Shown: positions 1 to 7,723 of the stretch, one piece after another | Position numbering within the stretch: the first letter of the stretch is position 1 | Layout: each line of letters begins with the position of its first letter | From: Bog-756 sp052326605 | Lineage (GTDB): Bacteria > Actinomycetota > Acidimicrobiia > Acidimicrobiales > RAAP-2 | Direction of reading: 5' to 3' | NCBI GenBank assembly: GCA_052326605.1 | Contig: JBKQMB010000071.1 | Span: 1-36,508 of the forward strand | DNA length: 36,508 bases | Notes under the pieces: generated by a model | Database searches by the model: none | Told to the model about the DNA's origin: nothing | Seen by the model: the letters and a program-made list of their open reading frames with translations, nothing else | Program-made: the position numbers and the translations under genes

Positions 1-2
1 CT

Positions 3-101
3 GCGGCCCGGGGCTTCCACGATCCCGAGAGCTTCATCACCATGATCATGCTGAACCGAGCAGGCATCGCCCCTCAGCTTCCATGGGCCACGGCCTCATG
101 A
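3..101 (+). pseudogene. 3' end of an ISL3-like transposase (runs in from outside the window)
   Basis: An open frame enters from the left edge and stops with TGA at 99-101. Its 32 residues read like the C-terminal tail of actinobacterial ISL3-family transposases: the visible motif GFHDPESFITMIMLNRAG matches the family pattern GFHSPEALIALAML by memory. Whether the rest of the element is intact cannot be seen. The element has inserted into the 3' part of the adjacent patatin gene. An ISL3-like end (GGGTCTTC on the minus strand) lies at about 117-124, which fits the right terminal repeat. Marked pseudogene only because it is partial here; it may be a complete gene that begins outside the window. 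Confidence 0.5.
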
Positions 102-915
102 CCCACGACAGGAGCAGAAGACCCGGGACTGTGACGTCGGAGGGATTGGTCCGGACGGTGACCGGCTCGAAGAAGAACGGGATCGACATAGAGGCCCGCA
201 CAGCTCGAACGACTTCCTCGTTATTGGGCGTGAGCCCGTAGTAGTCGAAGTCCCATGGAATTCGAACAAGCACGGCCCGGGTGATATCGGAGGCATGGAC
301 CACGAGTCGGTAGCGACGCTCGGGAGGCAGGCTCATGCCCGGGTCGTCCTCTTGGTGGATGACCAAGTCCCCGAAGGTCTTGACACCCAGATCTTGCAAG
401 AGCGGATCCAGCCATTGTTCCAGGTAGTTCCCCGAGTAGATGCCCATGTGGCGCATGAGCTCACCGGCATCGACGACTTTCGCTCCGATACTGCCGATCT
501 TCTGGATCCAGTCTGTCACCGGGCCGATCTGCATGAACTTCCCAAAGTCGAGGCTACGAAGGTATCCCCTGAGCGTTGTCATGTCCTCGTTGGCCTTCCC
601 AATGGAGGCGACGAGCGTGGCCGCTATGGCTCCGGCACTCGTGCCCGCCACCCGAGGGAAGCTGTACCCGGCCTCGCTGAGCACGAGCACTGCTCCGACC
701 AGCCCGATACCCTTTACACCCCCACCTTCAAGCACTAGGTCGGCAACGAGCTGCTCGTTCCCGTTCGCGTCTTTCCACGCGTCGACACTCCGCAACGTGT
801 CGACGGCTACCGCGAATTCACGCTGCACCGAGGCCGACCGGCGATATCCAGAATTAGTGGCATCGTCGATGACAACATCGGGAGTCGCGGCCGAATGACT
901 GATCAATTGGGCCAT
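46..915 (-). pseudogene. patatin-like phospholipase, 3' end lost to an IS insertion
   Basis: The reading frame gives about 289 residues from the ATG at 913-915, preceded by GGAGG at good spacing; a longer start at 942 has no such site. Patatin landmarks are clear: the oxyanion loop GGGVKG near residues 64-69 and the nucleophile elbow GTSAG with Ser93. Patatins use a Ser-Asp dyad to hydrolyse acyl lipids. The homologous sequence stops near position 124, just after the SIPFFFEPV segment. The Asp-Gly-Gly motif that should follow is absent, and the last 26 or so codons read through IS DNA to an accidental stop. The product is therefore probably catalytically dead. It is the third gene of the leftward cluster that begins at 3799, 65 bp after the C1 peptidase. 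Confidence 0.8.
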
Positions 916-980
916 AGGCACCTCCGACCAATTGAGACCCACGCTATTCTGGTTTCTCCATCTTCGAGCTAGTTTCGCCG

Positions 981-1766
981 TCAGGCCGAGCTTGTTCGAA
1001 TTGAAGTCTGTGGAATCACCCAGAAGTCCGATGCGAGGGAGGGTGACGTCACATAAAGGTAGGGCATCTCAAAGTATCCACCCTGCCCCCAACTGGTGCC
1101 CCACGAGTTGCGGACTCGAAATCGATCGACGGTGTCGTCGTACCCGGCGAGGACGACAGCATGTCCACCGACGACATTCTCGTTGGGACTCGGCATGGGA
1201 ACGATTCCGCTCGAAGCAACTTGCTGCGACTCGAACGTCTCATAGACAGTGAATCCAAATACGATGACCGTGCCCTTGGCCAATACGCTCTTCAGCGCGA
1301 ACAGGTCATGGGGCACCGCTTGATACGTGACGGCTCGGTCCTTTAGGGAGTCGGCGTAGTCCTTCTTGGCAGGCGCAGACGCGAAGGTCGAGATGTCATA
1401 GGGCCAATCGGTCTCTGGACAGACACCAAGCCTGGCGACCGCCTTGATTCCATCGCGAATCTGAGCACCCGAGTCCTGGCTGACAGTATTCTCGATGACC
1501 CGCTCCTGATAGTAAATCCACAGTCGACTTGGTGTCAGGAACGTCCCTTCCTGACGATGGTTCTCGAAGTCCACCACACCAGCAATGGCATTACCGGTAC
1601 AACTCCCCAGCTGACCTTGGTCGTAGATGGGAGGCATGTTTGTCGTTGAGCTCAGATCGATCGAACTCGGCAGCGACGTGACAGGCTCGATCTGCAGCTT
1701 GGCATCTCGGAGATCGGGTAGCTGGGGTATCCAACCGTAGCGGGCGATCTTGCGTTCGGTCGGCAT
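981..1766 (-). CDS. papain-like (C1 family) cysteine peptidase
   Basis: A 261-residue protein. The start ATG at 1764-1766 follows an AGGAGG ribosome site; an upstream extension of the frame overlaps the neighbouring gene and is rejected. The catalytic set of C1 peptidases is visible: Gln50 (oxyanion) in YDQGQLGSC, nucleophile Cys56, His202 in GGHAVVLAGYDD and Asn220 in RNSWGTSWGQGG. There is no signal peptide and no long inhibitory propeptide, as in other bacterial cytoplasmic C1 peptidases whose N-terminus runs directly from a GW.P.LPD.RD motif. It sits 59 bp after the Cys-ladder gene and 65 bp before the truncated patatin, all leftward, so the three are probably cotranscribed. Substrate unknown; processing of the Cys-rich neighbour is a possibility but inference. 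Confidence 0.88.
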   Translation of the reverse strand: MPTERKIARYGWIPQLPDLRDAKLQIEPVTSLPSSIDLSSTTNMPPIYDQGQLGSCTGNAIAGVVDFENHRQEGTFLTPSRLWIYYQERVIENTVSQDSGAQIRDGIKAVARLGVCPETDWPYDISTFASAPAKKDYADSLKDRAVTYQAVPHDLFALKSVLAKGTVIVFGFTVYETFESQQVASSGIVPMPSPNENVVGGHAVVLAGYDDTVDRFRVRNSWGTSWGQGGYFEMPYLYVTSPSLASDFWVIPQTSIRTSSA

Positions 1767-1825
1767 GGCGATTGCCTCCTCGTCGGATCCTTGGAAATCT
1801 GCGCTGCAGGCTGACCGTGAATCGT

Positions 1826-3799
1826 TCAGGCGTTCTTGCAGAAGGCGATGTAGTCGTGCAGCGGATCGGGGGCGCTGTCTCCGGTTGTGAGGAGGACGTT
1901 CACATTCAGCTCGACCAGATAAGCGCAGGGCGAAAGAGACCCCATCGACCAGCCGTCCGGTACGGCGTTGCCATACCAGTTTCCGGCCGTCTCGGGAGCA
2001 GCTGGGGAAAGTGTGAATGCGTACGGCCCACCCGGTCCGGTCAGCGCCACGGTGACCCCGCTCGCTGACGTGTCGAGGTTTGGATGAGCTGCCGTGAAAA
2101 GCACCGTCAGGCTGTCGCTGAGCTCGGCGCACCCGGCAGAGACAAGTTCTTGGATGCCGACGGAGCACACGGCCAACTCGCCTGCGCCGACCGAGCCGTC
2201 CCAGTAGGTGTGGTGGGAGACATTGTTGTACAGCGTGTTGTCGATTGCCACGTGGGTACAGGTACCGGCGTCGGTGCCGTCGCTCAGGTCACCAACGTTG
2301 CGGACCCGCATCCTGATCCCGTAGTAGACATCCTGGGCCAGGGGCGTGTTGGCCGAAGTTCCGGCCATCACGCCGGTCTCGTCGTCCGCTGGCCACAGTC
2401 GGAGCGTCTCCGACACGAGCATGACCAGATCCGATCCGGGGACGAACTCCCACCCGGGGAGTGGGAACATCTGGGGGACCTGGATCCAACCGTCGGCGCT
2501 GGGCGTGATCACGATGACATGGGGCCCGGGGGAGCCGTTCACCCAAACCTCCTCGAAGAACGGCGGGGTGGGTCGTACGTAGGAGCCAATGTTGGTCGGC
2601 GCGATCTGCGAGGGCAGCACCGGTGTCCATGAACCAGTGGGATTTCCGTTGGCGTCGGTCGGTACCGTCTCGAAGCGGTATTCGATCTGGGGTGCACTGG
2701 CAACCAGAGCGAAACCGCCATTGAGGCGCATCGTGTCGAAGAATGCTCGGTCGTCGTTGGTAAGGCCGCTCGCACCGAGGCCGCTGGCCACATCGAAGTC
2801 GTAGTAGTACCCCCCGATCTTCGTGAAGACGGCGATGGAGGTCGGTGGGCACACGCAGATGCAGAACTCCTCGCAGACCCCCGAGCACACCCACCGGCAC
2901 AGCTGGACGCAATATGGCTCGAGGCCAATCTGCTTGAGCACGTCGGCGAACTGGCCGGCGTCACCCGAACGCACGGCGTCCGCCATGGATTGCAGCGTCG
3001 CGATCTCCGAGTCAAGCCGCCCCACCACCTGAGCGAACGAGAACGCCTCGGCACGGACGTCAGTGATCTCGGGTGGGGGGACGGTCCGACACAGCTCCAA
3101 ACACATCCAGACGCAGCGCCAACTGCAGAACCACTCGCAGATCACCTGGCACCCAGCCTGCAGACCGGCGTCGCTGATCACAACTCGCAGGTCCTGACAA
3201 TCGACGGCTCGGGCAGCCGCCGCAGCGGCCTCAAGAGCGGTGCCGTCGGCGGAAAGCTGGGCGATCACCGCGGCGGCCGCCCGGACCGTTTCGACCGGGT
3301 CCGGCATCGTTACGCGGTCTGGAGCACAGACGATCTGGCACACCCGCTGGGAGAGGACCGAGCACAACCACGAGCACACGTAGTGGCAAATGTCGCCGAT
3401 GCCGAGCTGGCTCACGACTGCGGTGAAGTCGTCGGCGTCCCGCTGGTCGACGCCCTCCACAACCCGGACGAGCAGCGTGTCGTCGGAGACGATCCGGGCC
3501 ACGACCTCGGCCAACCGGCGAATGTCTACCGGCTCAGCCGCATCCACCGCCGGCGGCCCACACAGCTCAAGGCACGTAAAGACGCACCACTTTGTGCGCA
3601 GCCACTCACAGACGAGATCGCATTGCTGCAGGATCCCCTGCTGGCCAAGCACGTATCGAAACCCCCGGGCGTCAGCGTTGAGAAATGCGTCCACGGCCGC
3701 ATAGAAGGCACCATCATTTTCGGCGAGCGCCCCGATGGCCGCCGCCTGGTTGGCCAAGTGCTGCAAAGTGCCGTCGGGCTGCTTCGAGACATCGTTCAT
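1826..3799 (-). CDS. protein with four cysteine-ladder repeats (uncharacterised)
   Basis: A 657-residue protein of no family I recognise. The start ATG at 3797-3799 follows GGAGGTGCCTAT, the same leader as the patatin gene. Residues 1-320 hold four repeats of about 79 residues. Each has an Ala-rich helical part followed by a ladder with Cys at every fourth position: ladders at 60-80, 138-158, 217-237 and 297-317, with 5, 5, 6 and 7 Cys. A Trp stands two residues after the second Cys of each ladder. In a helix these cysteines would form one face. Residues 325-657 look beta-rich (YYYDFDVASG, many Gly/Pro/Thr) and contain further scattered Cys. No signal peptide or membrane segment is evident. 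Helical CxxxC arrays resemble, in pattern only, those of copper-storage proteins. First gene of the peptidase-patatin cluster. Confidence 0.8.
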   Translation of the reverse strand: MNDVSKQPDGTLQHLANQAAAIGALAENDGAFYAAVDAFLNADARGFRYVLGQQGILQQCDLVCEWLRTKWCVFTCLELCGPPAVDAAEPVDIRRLAEVVARIVSDDTLLVRVVEGVDQRDADDFTAVVSQLGIGDICHYVCSWLCSVLSQRVCQIVCAPDRVTMPDPVETVRAAAAVIAQLSADGTALEAAAAAARAVDCQDLRVVISDAGLQAGCQVICEWFCSWRCVWMCLELCRTVPPPEITDVRAEAFSFAQVVGRLDSEIATLQSMADAVRSGDAGQFADVLKQIGLEPYCVQLCRWVCSGVCEEFCICVCPPTSIAVFTKIGGYYYDFDVASGLGASGLTNDDRAFFDTMRLNGGFALVASAPQIEYRFETVPTDANGNPTGSWTPVLPSQIAPTNIGSYVRPTPPFFEEVWVNGSPGPHVIVITPSADGWIQVPQMFPLPGWEFVPGSDLVMLVSETLRLWPADDETGVMAGTSANTPLAQDVYYGIRMRVRNVGDLSDGTDAGTCTHVAIDNTLYNNVSHHTYWDGSVGAGELAVCSVGIQELVSAGCAELSDSLTVLFTAAHPNLDTSASGVTVALTGPGGPYAFTLSPAAPETAGNWYGNAVPDGWSMGSLSPCAYLVELNVNVLLTTGDSAPDPLHDYIAFCKNA

Positions 3800-3830
3800 A
3801 TAGGCACCTCCGCAGTGGGGAGCGCATCCG

Positions 3831-3866
3831 ACAGGCGCCCAGCTCCAAATGCTTCTAGGCGCCTGT
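3831..3866. promoter_or_regulatory. 9-bp inverted repeat upstream of the Cys-ladder gene
   Basis: ACAGGCGCC at 3831-3839 and GGCGCCTGT at 3858-3866 are perfect inverted copies separated by 18 bp. They lie 31-67 bp upstream of the start codon at 3799. The placement suits an operator or a 5' leader hairpin for the three-gene cluster. No clear -35/-10 pair was identified. Confidence 0.45.
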
Positions 3867-3940
3867 GGCCACGCATTGTGGTTGTATCCTCACTGTGAGC
3901 GCTGAGATCGCTCGTGTCAAGAGGTGGCGAATCAGCGATC

Positions 3941-4595
3941 CTGTGGGTGCCGAGAACCTCACCCTGGTCCATTCATCAGGACTTTCGTGCAGAGGAACCC
4001 AGTGACGAGACTGGAGCATGGCTCTGTCCTGCCTCTGCCTTGCCTTCGTCCGAATCCTGGCACTGCTCCGCCGGCCGTACGTGCTCTTCTTCGTCGAGCT
4101 CGACACCCGACGGGTCTACATGACCGGGGTCAACGCCAACCCGACTGGGTCCTGGGTGGTCCGACAGGCCCGCAACCTCAGCATGGTGCTCGCCGAGCGG
4201 GCTCGTCCCGTCAGGCTCCTGTCCGGTGACCGAGATGCCATGTTCAAATCCAGCTGCGACGAGGTCTTCCGGTCAGAGGGCATCCGGTTCATCCTCACGC
4301 CGGTCCGGGCACCACGGACCAATGCGTTCGCCGATCGCTTTGTCGGCACCGTTCGTAGCGAGTGTCTTGACCAGCTCCTTATCTTCGGTCGCCACCATCT
4401 AGAGGAAGTGCTGGCCGAATACTCAGCGCACTACAACGGACACGGACCGCATCGCGCTCTGGATCGGCAGGCTCGGATCACGGTGGAAGAGAGGCCACTG
4501 CTAAATCGCGAACCGGAGCCGGCGCAGCTGCGACGGAATGACGAGCTCGGTGGCCTGATTCACGAGTACCGCCTCGTGGCCTGAGCTGCTCCACG
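3941..4595 (+). mobile_element. internally deleted IS copy 1 (rve/DDE integrase-core type)
   Basis: The left end GGGTGCCG at 3945 resembles the terminal repeat of the longer copy at 6187, and the spacing to the ATG is similar. The coding part joins the first residues of the transposase directly to its catalytic core, so about 0.5 kb is missing in between. No matching right terminal repeat (GGCACCC) follows the stop codon. The element is a non-autonomous remnant. Confidence 0.65.
4018..4584 (+). pseudogene. transposase remnant, N-terminus fused to catalytic core
   Basis: A 188-residue frame. Residues 1-14 match the start of the related copies (MAL..L..FVRIL) and then jump at about base 4065 to the core, which begins RRPYVLFFVELD. 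The whole RHEIAVLRRQV coiled/HTH region seen at 6340-6400 is gone. Of the DDE triad the two Asp are present (VELD and GDRD), but the Glu is replaced by Asp (NAFADRFVGT where the sister copy has NAYAERFVGT). The C-terminal LGGLIHEYR matches the sister copy. It is very unlikely to be active, although the frame is open. Family is IS3/IS481-like by its integrase core; the exact family is not certain. Confidence 0.7.
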
Positions 4596-4606
4596 TCTAT
4601 CGGTTA

Positions 4607-5848
4607 TTACGATCGGAGCACGAGTCCACCCAAGCGGAAGATCCGACGATCGCCTCCGACGGGGGCCTGGATGAGCTTGAGCTCGTTGGTAACAAATCCA
4701 AAGGACAGTCCGGTGGCCGGGTCCGCCCAACCGCCCGAGCCGCCGAAGCCATAGTGCCCGAAGGCCGAGTCGCCCCGGTACCGCTGCGCCCCGGCTCGGT
4801 GATATCCCATGCGCCAATTCATCCGCATACCGATGACCGCGTCGTGCGCTCTGGTCTGGACCTGGCTGAGTGTGCGAACCGTCTCCGGCGACAAGAGCCG
4901 GACGCCCTCCACCTCGCCGTCGTTGGCGATGACCGCGTAGAGCTTGGCCAACCCATGGGCAGAGAGAAGGCCGTTCACCGACGGCATCTCCGTGTTCAGC
5001 AGCGACGGCGACGGACCGGTGAAGAGCTCGTCGAAATGCGGGACATACAGCGCCTCGAGAAATCGGCGGGTGAGCTCTACCTTGCGGAGCGTGGGCATAG
5101 ACCAGGCGCTGGCGCCGGCAAAGAGGGGCGGCGTGGAGCGCACGGGCGGGGTCCGGCCTAGGAGCGGCGCTACTCGCCGCAAGCCGTCGGGCGGCATCCC
5201 GATGCCCAGGCCGTTGGTCTCGAGCGGCTCGGCGAGTTCGGTGCGCACCAGTTCGGCCATGCCGAGCCCCGTGACCCTCCGGGCCAGCCCGGCCACGAGC
5301 CATCCGTAGGTGATGGCGTGGTACCCGGGATGCCCAGGCCAAGGGTCGGGCGCCCGGGCCGCCAGCTTCTCCTCTAGGGCGAGGTGATCGAGCAGGTCCT
5401 CCGAGGAGCCGGCGAGATCGGTCATCGAGTGCAGGCCGGCCTGGTGGCTCATCAGCTGGCGCACGGTGATTGACCCCTTGCCGGCTTCGGCGAACTCTGG
5501 CCAGTAGCTGGCCACCGGAGCCTCGTAGTCGATCAACCCGCGATCGGCCAGGAGATGGACGGCGGTCGAGGCCACGCCCTTGGTAGTCGAGAAGCAGATG
5601 GCGACCGTGTCCCGCTCCCAAGGGCGCGTCCGGCCGAGGTCGGCGAATCCGGCCCATACGTCCACCACTGGCCGGCCGTGCAACCGGACGGACAATGCTC
5701 CGCCACCTCTACTGCCGGCGTTGAACAATCGGCCGAAATACGACGCCGCGTGCGCGAACGCCGGATGCACGTATCCGTTCACGTCTCCCATGGGCGGCTC
5801 GCTGTTGGTCACCCCGTGAGCTTGCCCGGTCGAGGTCGCCGCCGCCAT
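4607..5848 (-). CDS. beta-lactamase-fold serine hydrolase (class C / family VIII esterase type)
   Basis: About 413 residues from the ATG at 5846-5848; longer starts up to 6010 and a shorter one near 5780 (MGDVNGYV, where family homology begins) are possible. Visible motifs are SxxK as STTK (Ser87, Lys90), the Tyr motif YHAITYG (Tyr176) and the third motif FGHYGFGGSG near the C-terminus. This set is typical of family VIII esterases, which hydrolyse short esters rather than beta-lactams. There is no convincing signal peptide, so it is probably cytoplasmic. It stands alone between two defective IS copies and reads leftward, tail to tail with copy 1. The physiological substrate is unknown. Confidence 0.85.
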   Translation of the reverse strand: MAAATSTGQAHGVTNSEPPMGDVNGYVHPAFAHAASYFGRLFNAGSRGGGALSVRLHGRPVVDVWAGFADLGRTRPWERDTVAICFSTTKGVASTAVHLLADRGLIDYEAPVASYWPEFAEAGKGSITVRQLMSHQAGLHSMTDLAGSSEDLLDHLALEEKLAARAPDPWPGHPGYHAITYGWLVAGLARRVTGLGMAELVRTELAEPLETNGLGIGMPPDGLRRVAPLLGRTPPVRSTPPLFAGASAWSMPTLRKVELTRRFLEALYVPHFDELFTGPSPSLLNTEMPSVNGLLSAHGLAKLYAVIANDGEVEGVRLLSPETVRTLSQVQTRAHDAVIGMRMNWRMGYHRAGAQRYRGDSAFGHYGFGGSGGWADPATGLSFGFVTNELKLIQAPVGGDRRIFRLGGLVLRS

Positions 5849-5962
5849 ACCACCGCTGAAGAACCGGGACCTCCGCATGATCGGTGCCACATGAAGATCC
5901 TCCCGACCCGCCGGGCCGACTACGGCATCCGGCGCCTCGTCTTGTGCGTGCCGAAAGCCTGT

Positions 5963-6183
5963 GGGTGCCGAATTACCCATCCGATCCCGCCGAACAGGAA
6001 TTATCCCCAACTAGTTGTGTGCGCAATAATATGGGAAACCGAGAGCACTGACGTGGGAAATGGAGCCTCAAGCTCTCTCATCGGCCCTGGGTAGATGGGC
6101 TCTGTCGGTGGCCCACCAAGGGGTACCGACAGAACTGTGCAGGTCATGTCGACGAAACTCAGATACAAGATGGTTGCTGGCCC
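5963..6183. repeat. dispersed ~200-bp repeat, copy A
   Basis: The segment begins GGGTGCCGAA, like the terminal repeat of the neighbouring IS, and contains the palindrome CAACTAGTTG at about 6008. It ends with a well conserved block around ACAGAACTGTGCAGGTCAT near 6129-6148. It aligns by eye, with small gaps, to 13195-13414, and more weakly to 16015-16145. It lies directly left of the full-length IS copy. It may be a MITE-like element or a solo IS end. Confidence 0.6.
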
Positions 6184-6186
6184 GAT

Positions 6187-7354
6187 GGGTGCCGGAAATC
6201 TCATCCGGGTTGTCTGACCAGGACTTTCGTGGAGCAGCTCCTTGCGACGAACTGGGCCATGGCCCTGCCCTGGCTAAACCTTGACTTCGTCAGAATCCTC
6301 CAGGTGCTTCGCCTGTACCGGCACGACGACGAACTGGCGATCGAGGTCGTCAAACTTCGCCACGAGATCGCCGTCCTTCGTCGTCAGGTGGCCCGACCGG
6401 TATTGCAGACCTCGGATCGAGCACTGTTCGCCGGGCTGAGTCGGCTGCTTGATCGTCGACGTTGGGAGAGGTTCTTCGTCCGACCCGGGACCTTGCTCCG
6501 CTGGCATCGGGACCTGGTCCGTCGACGCTGGACCGAACCCCACCGACCAGGGCGGCCTGGCATTCCCGATGGAACCGTAGCGATCATCCTCCGGTCGGCC
6601 GGCGAAGACCCCACCTGGGGCTATTGCCGGATCCCGGGTGAGCTGGCCAGGCTGGGAGTCCTCCTTGCCCATCGAGTGCCTGGCCGATCCTTCGTCGGCA
6701 CGACATCGATCCCTCGCTGATGCCAAGGGGCCCCAACTGGTCCGAGTTCCTGCGAGCCCAGACGCCATCGATGCTGGCTTGTGACTTCTTCTCTGTCGTC
6801 ACGGTGCTGTTCCGCCGGCCCTACGTGCTGTTCTTCATCGAACTCGACTCCCGACGGGTTGACGTGACCGAAGTCACCGCCAACCCGACTGGATCCTGGG
6901 TGGTCCAACAGGTCCACAATCTGTGCATGGTGCTGGCCGACCGGACGCATCCCGTCCGATTCCTGATCTGTGACCGAGACGCCAAGTTCACGTCGAGCTT
7001 CGACGAAGTCTTCCAGGCTGACAGCATAAAGATCATCGGCCACCCAGTCCGGGCGCCACGGGTCAATGCGTACGCAGAGCGATTCGTCGGCACCGTTCGT
7101 CGTGGGTGCCCCGACCAGATGCCGAACCTCGGCCGCTGCCATCTTGAGCAGGTGCTGGCCGACTACGTGGCCCAGTACAACGAACACCGGCTGCACCGGG
7201 CCCTGGATCAGCAAGCCCCCACGACAGTGGGCCAGCCACTGCCGATGGACCATCCGGACAGCAAACACAGCTACGACGAACAGACTCGGTCTTCGGTCTG
7301 ATTCACGAATACAAACCTGAAGCTTGAGCTGCCCGGATGGGATTTACGGCACCC
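6187..7354 (+). mobile_element. insertion sequence copy 2, about 1.17 kb, with terminal inverted repeats
   Basis: The left terminal repeat at 6187-6209 (GGGTGCCG...CATCCGGG) and the right one at 7332-7354 match as inverted 23-mers with two mismatches. Between them lies a single rve/DDE-type transposase gene disrupted by two frameshifts. No clear target-site duplication is seen at the flanks. Fragments of the same element occur at 3941 and 12169, and a possible left end at 31699. Confidence 0.8.
6259..7327 (+). pseudogene. IS3/IS481-like transposase with two frameshifts
   Basis: Translation starts at the ATG of MALPWLNLDFVRIL, as in the sister copies. The N-terminal part carries RHEIAVLRRQVARPV and an HTH-like region. 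Near 6668 one C appears to be missing: the frame goes off into an early stop at 6720, whereas the next frame continues naturally as PSSAWPILRRHDIDPSLM and then the catalytic core. The core has D (FFIELD), D (CDRDAKF) and E (NAYAERFVGT). A second shift near 7275 separates the core frame from the conserved tail FGLIHEYKPEA ending at 7327. All DDE residues are present, so decay is through frameshifts only. Programmed frameshifting is unlikely because no slippery heptamer or paired A/B reading frames are evident. Confidence 0.75.
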
Positions 7355-7723
7355 GCGGGCTTGCGCCGCAGAGGGTAAGCGCGTCTTGGTCCACTGCGTC
7401 CGAGTGGAGAACCGGACTTTCGCCATTGCTGCCGCCTGTCTCGTCTGCGCTCAAGGCAAGGACCCGACAGTTCCCAGGATCAGATCGGGGACTCACGGGA
7501 TCGAGGCCGCAGGACCTTCTGTCCGCCGGCGTGCGGGCCTCGGCCCAATGTCCACCGGTCCTGTAGGACCGCATTACCTGATGTTCAGTTCCATCGGGTG
7601 GAAAGCACCTCGTTGGAGCGACACCGCGAAACGCTGCTCTCTCCCTCGGACAGGTGTTCGTCACACATTTTCGGACGTTGCCGTTTGGAGCCAGTGACGT
7701 CCAATCGGCTTTGTCTTCTCTGA
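7355..7723. other. gene-poor gap
   Basis: No frame here shows a recognisable domain, a credible ribosome site or conserved motifs. The region lies between the right IS end and the stop codon of the binding-protein gene. Short frames on both strands look like chance openings in high-GC DNA. Confidence 0.5.

Noticed and set aside
6640..6720. Programmed frameshift in the IS transposase
   Set aside because: No slippery heptamer is seen at the shift, and a second frameshift exists near the 3' end, so simple decay is likelier.
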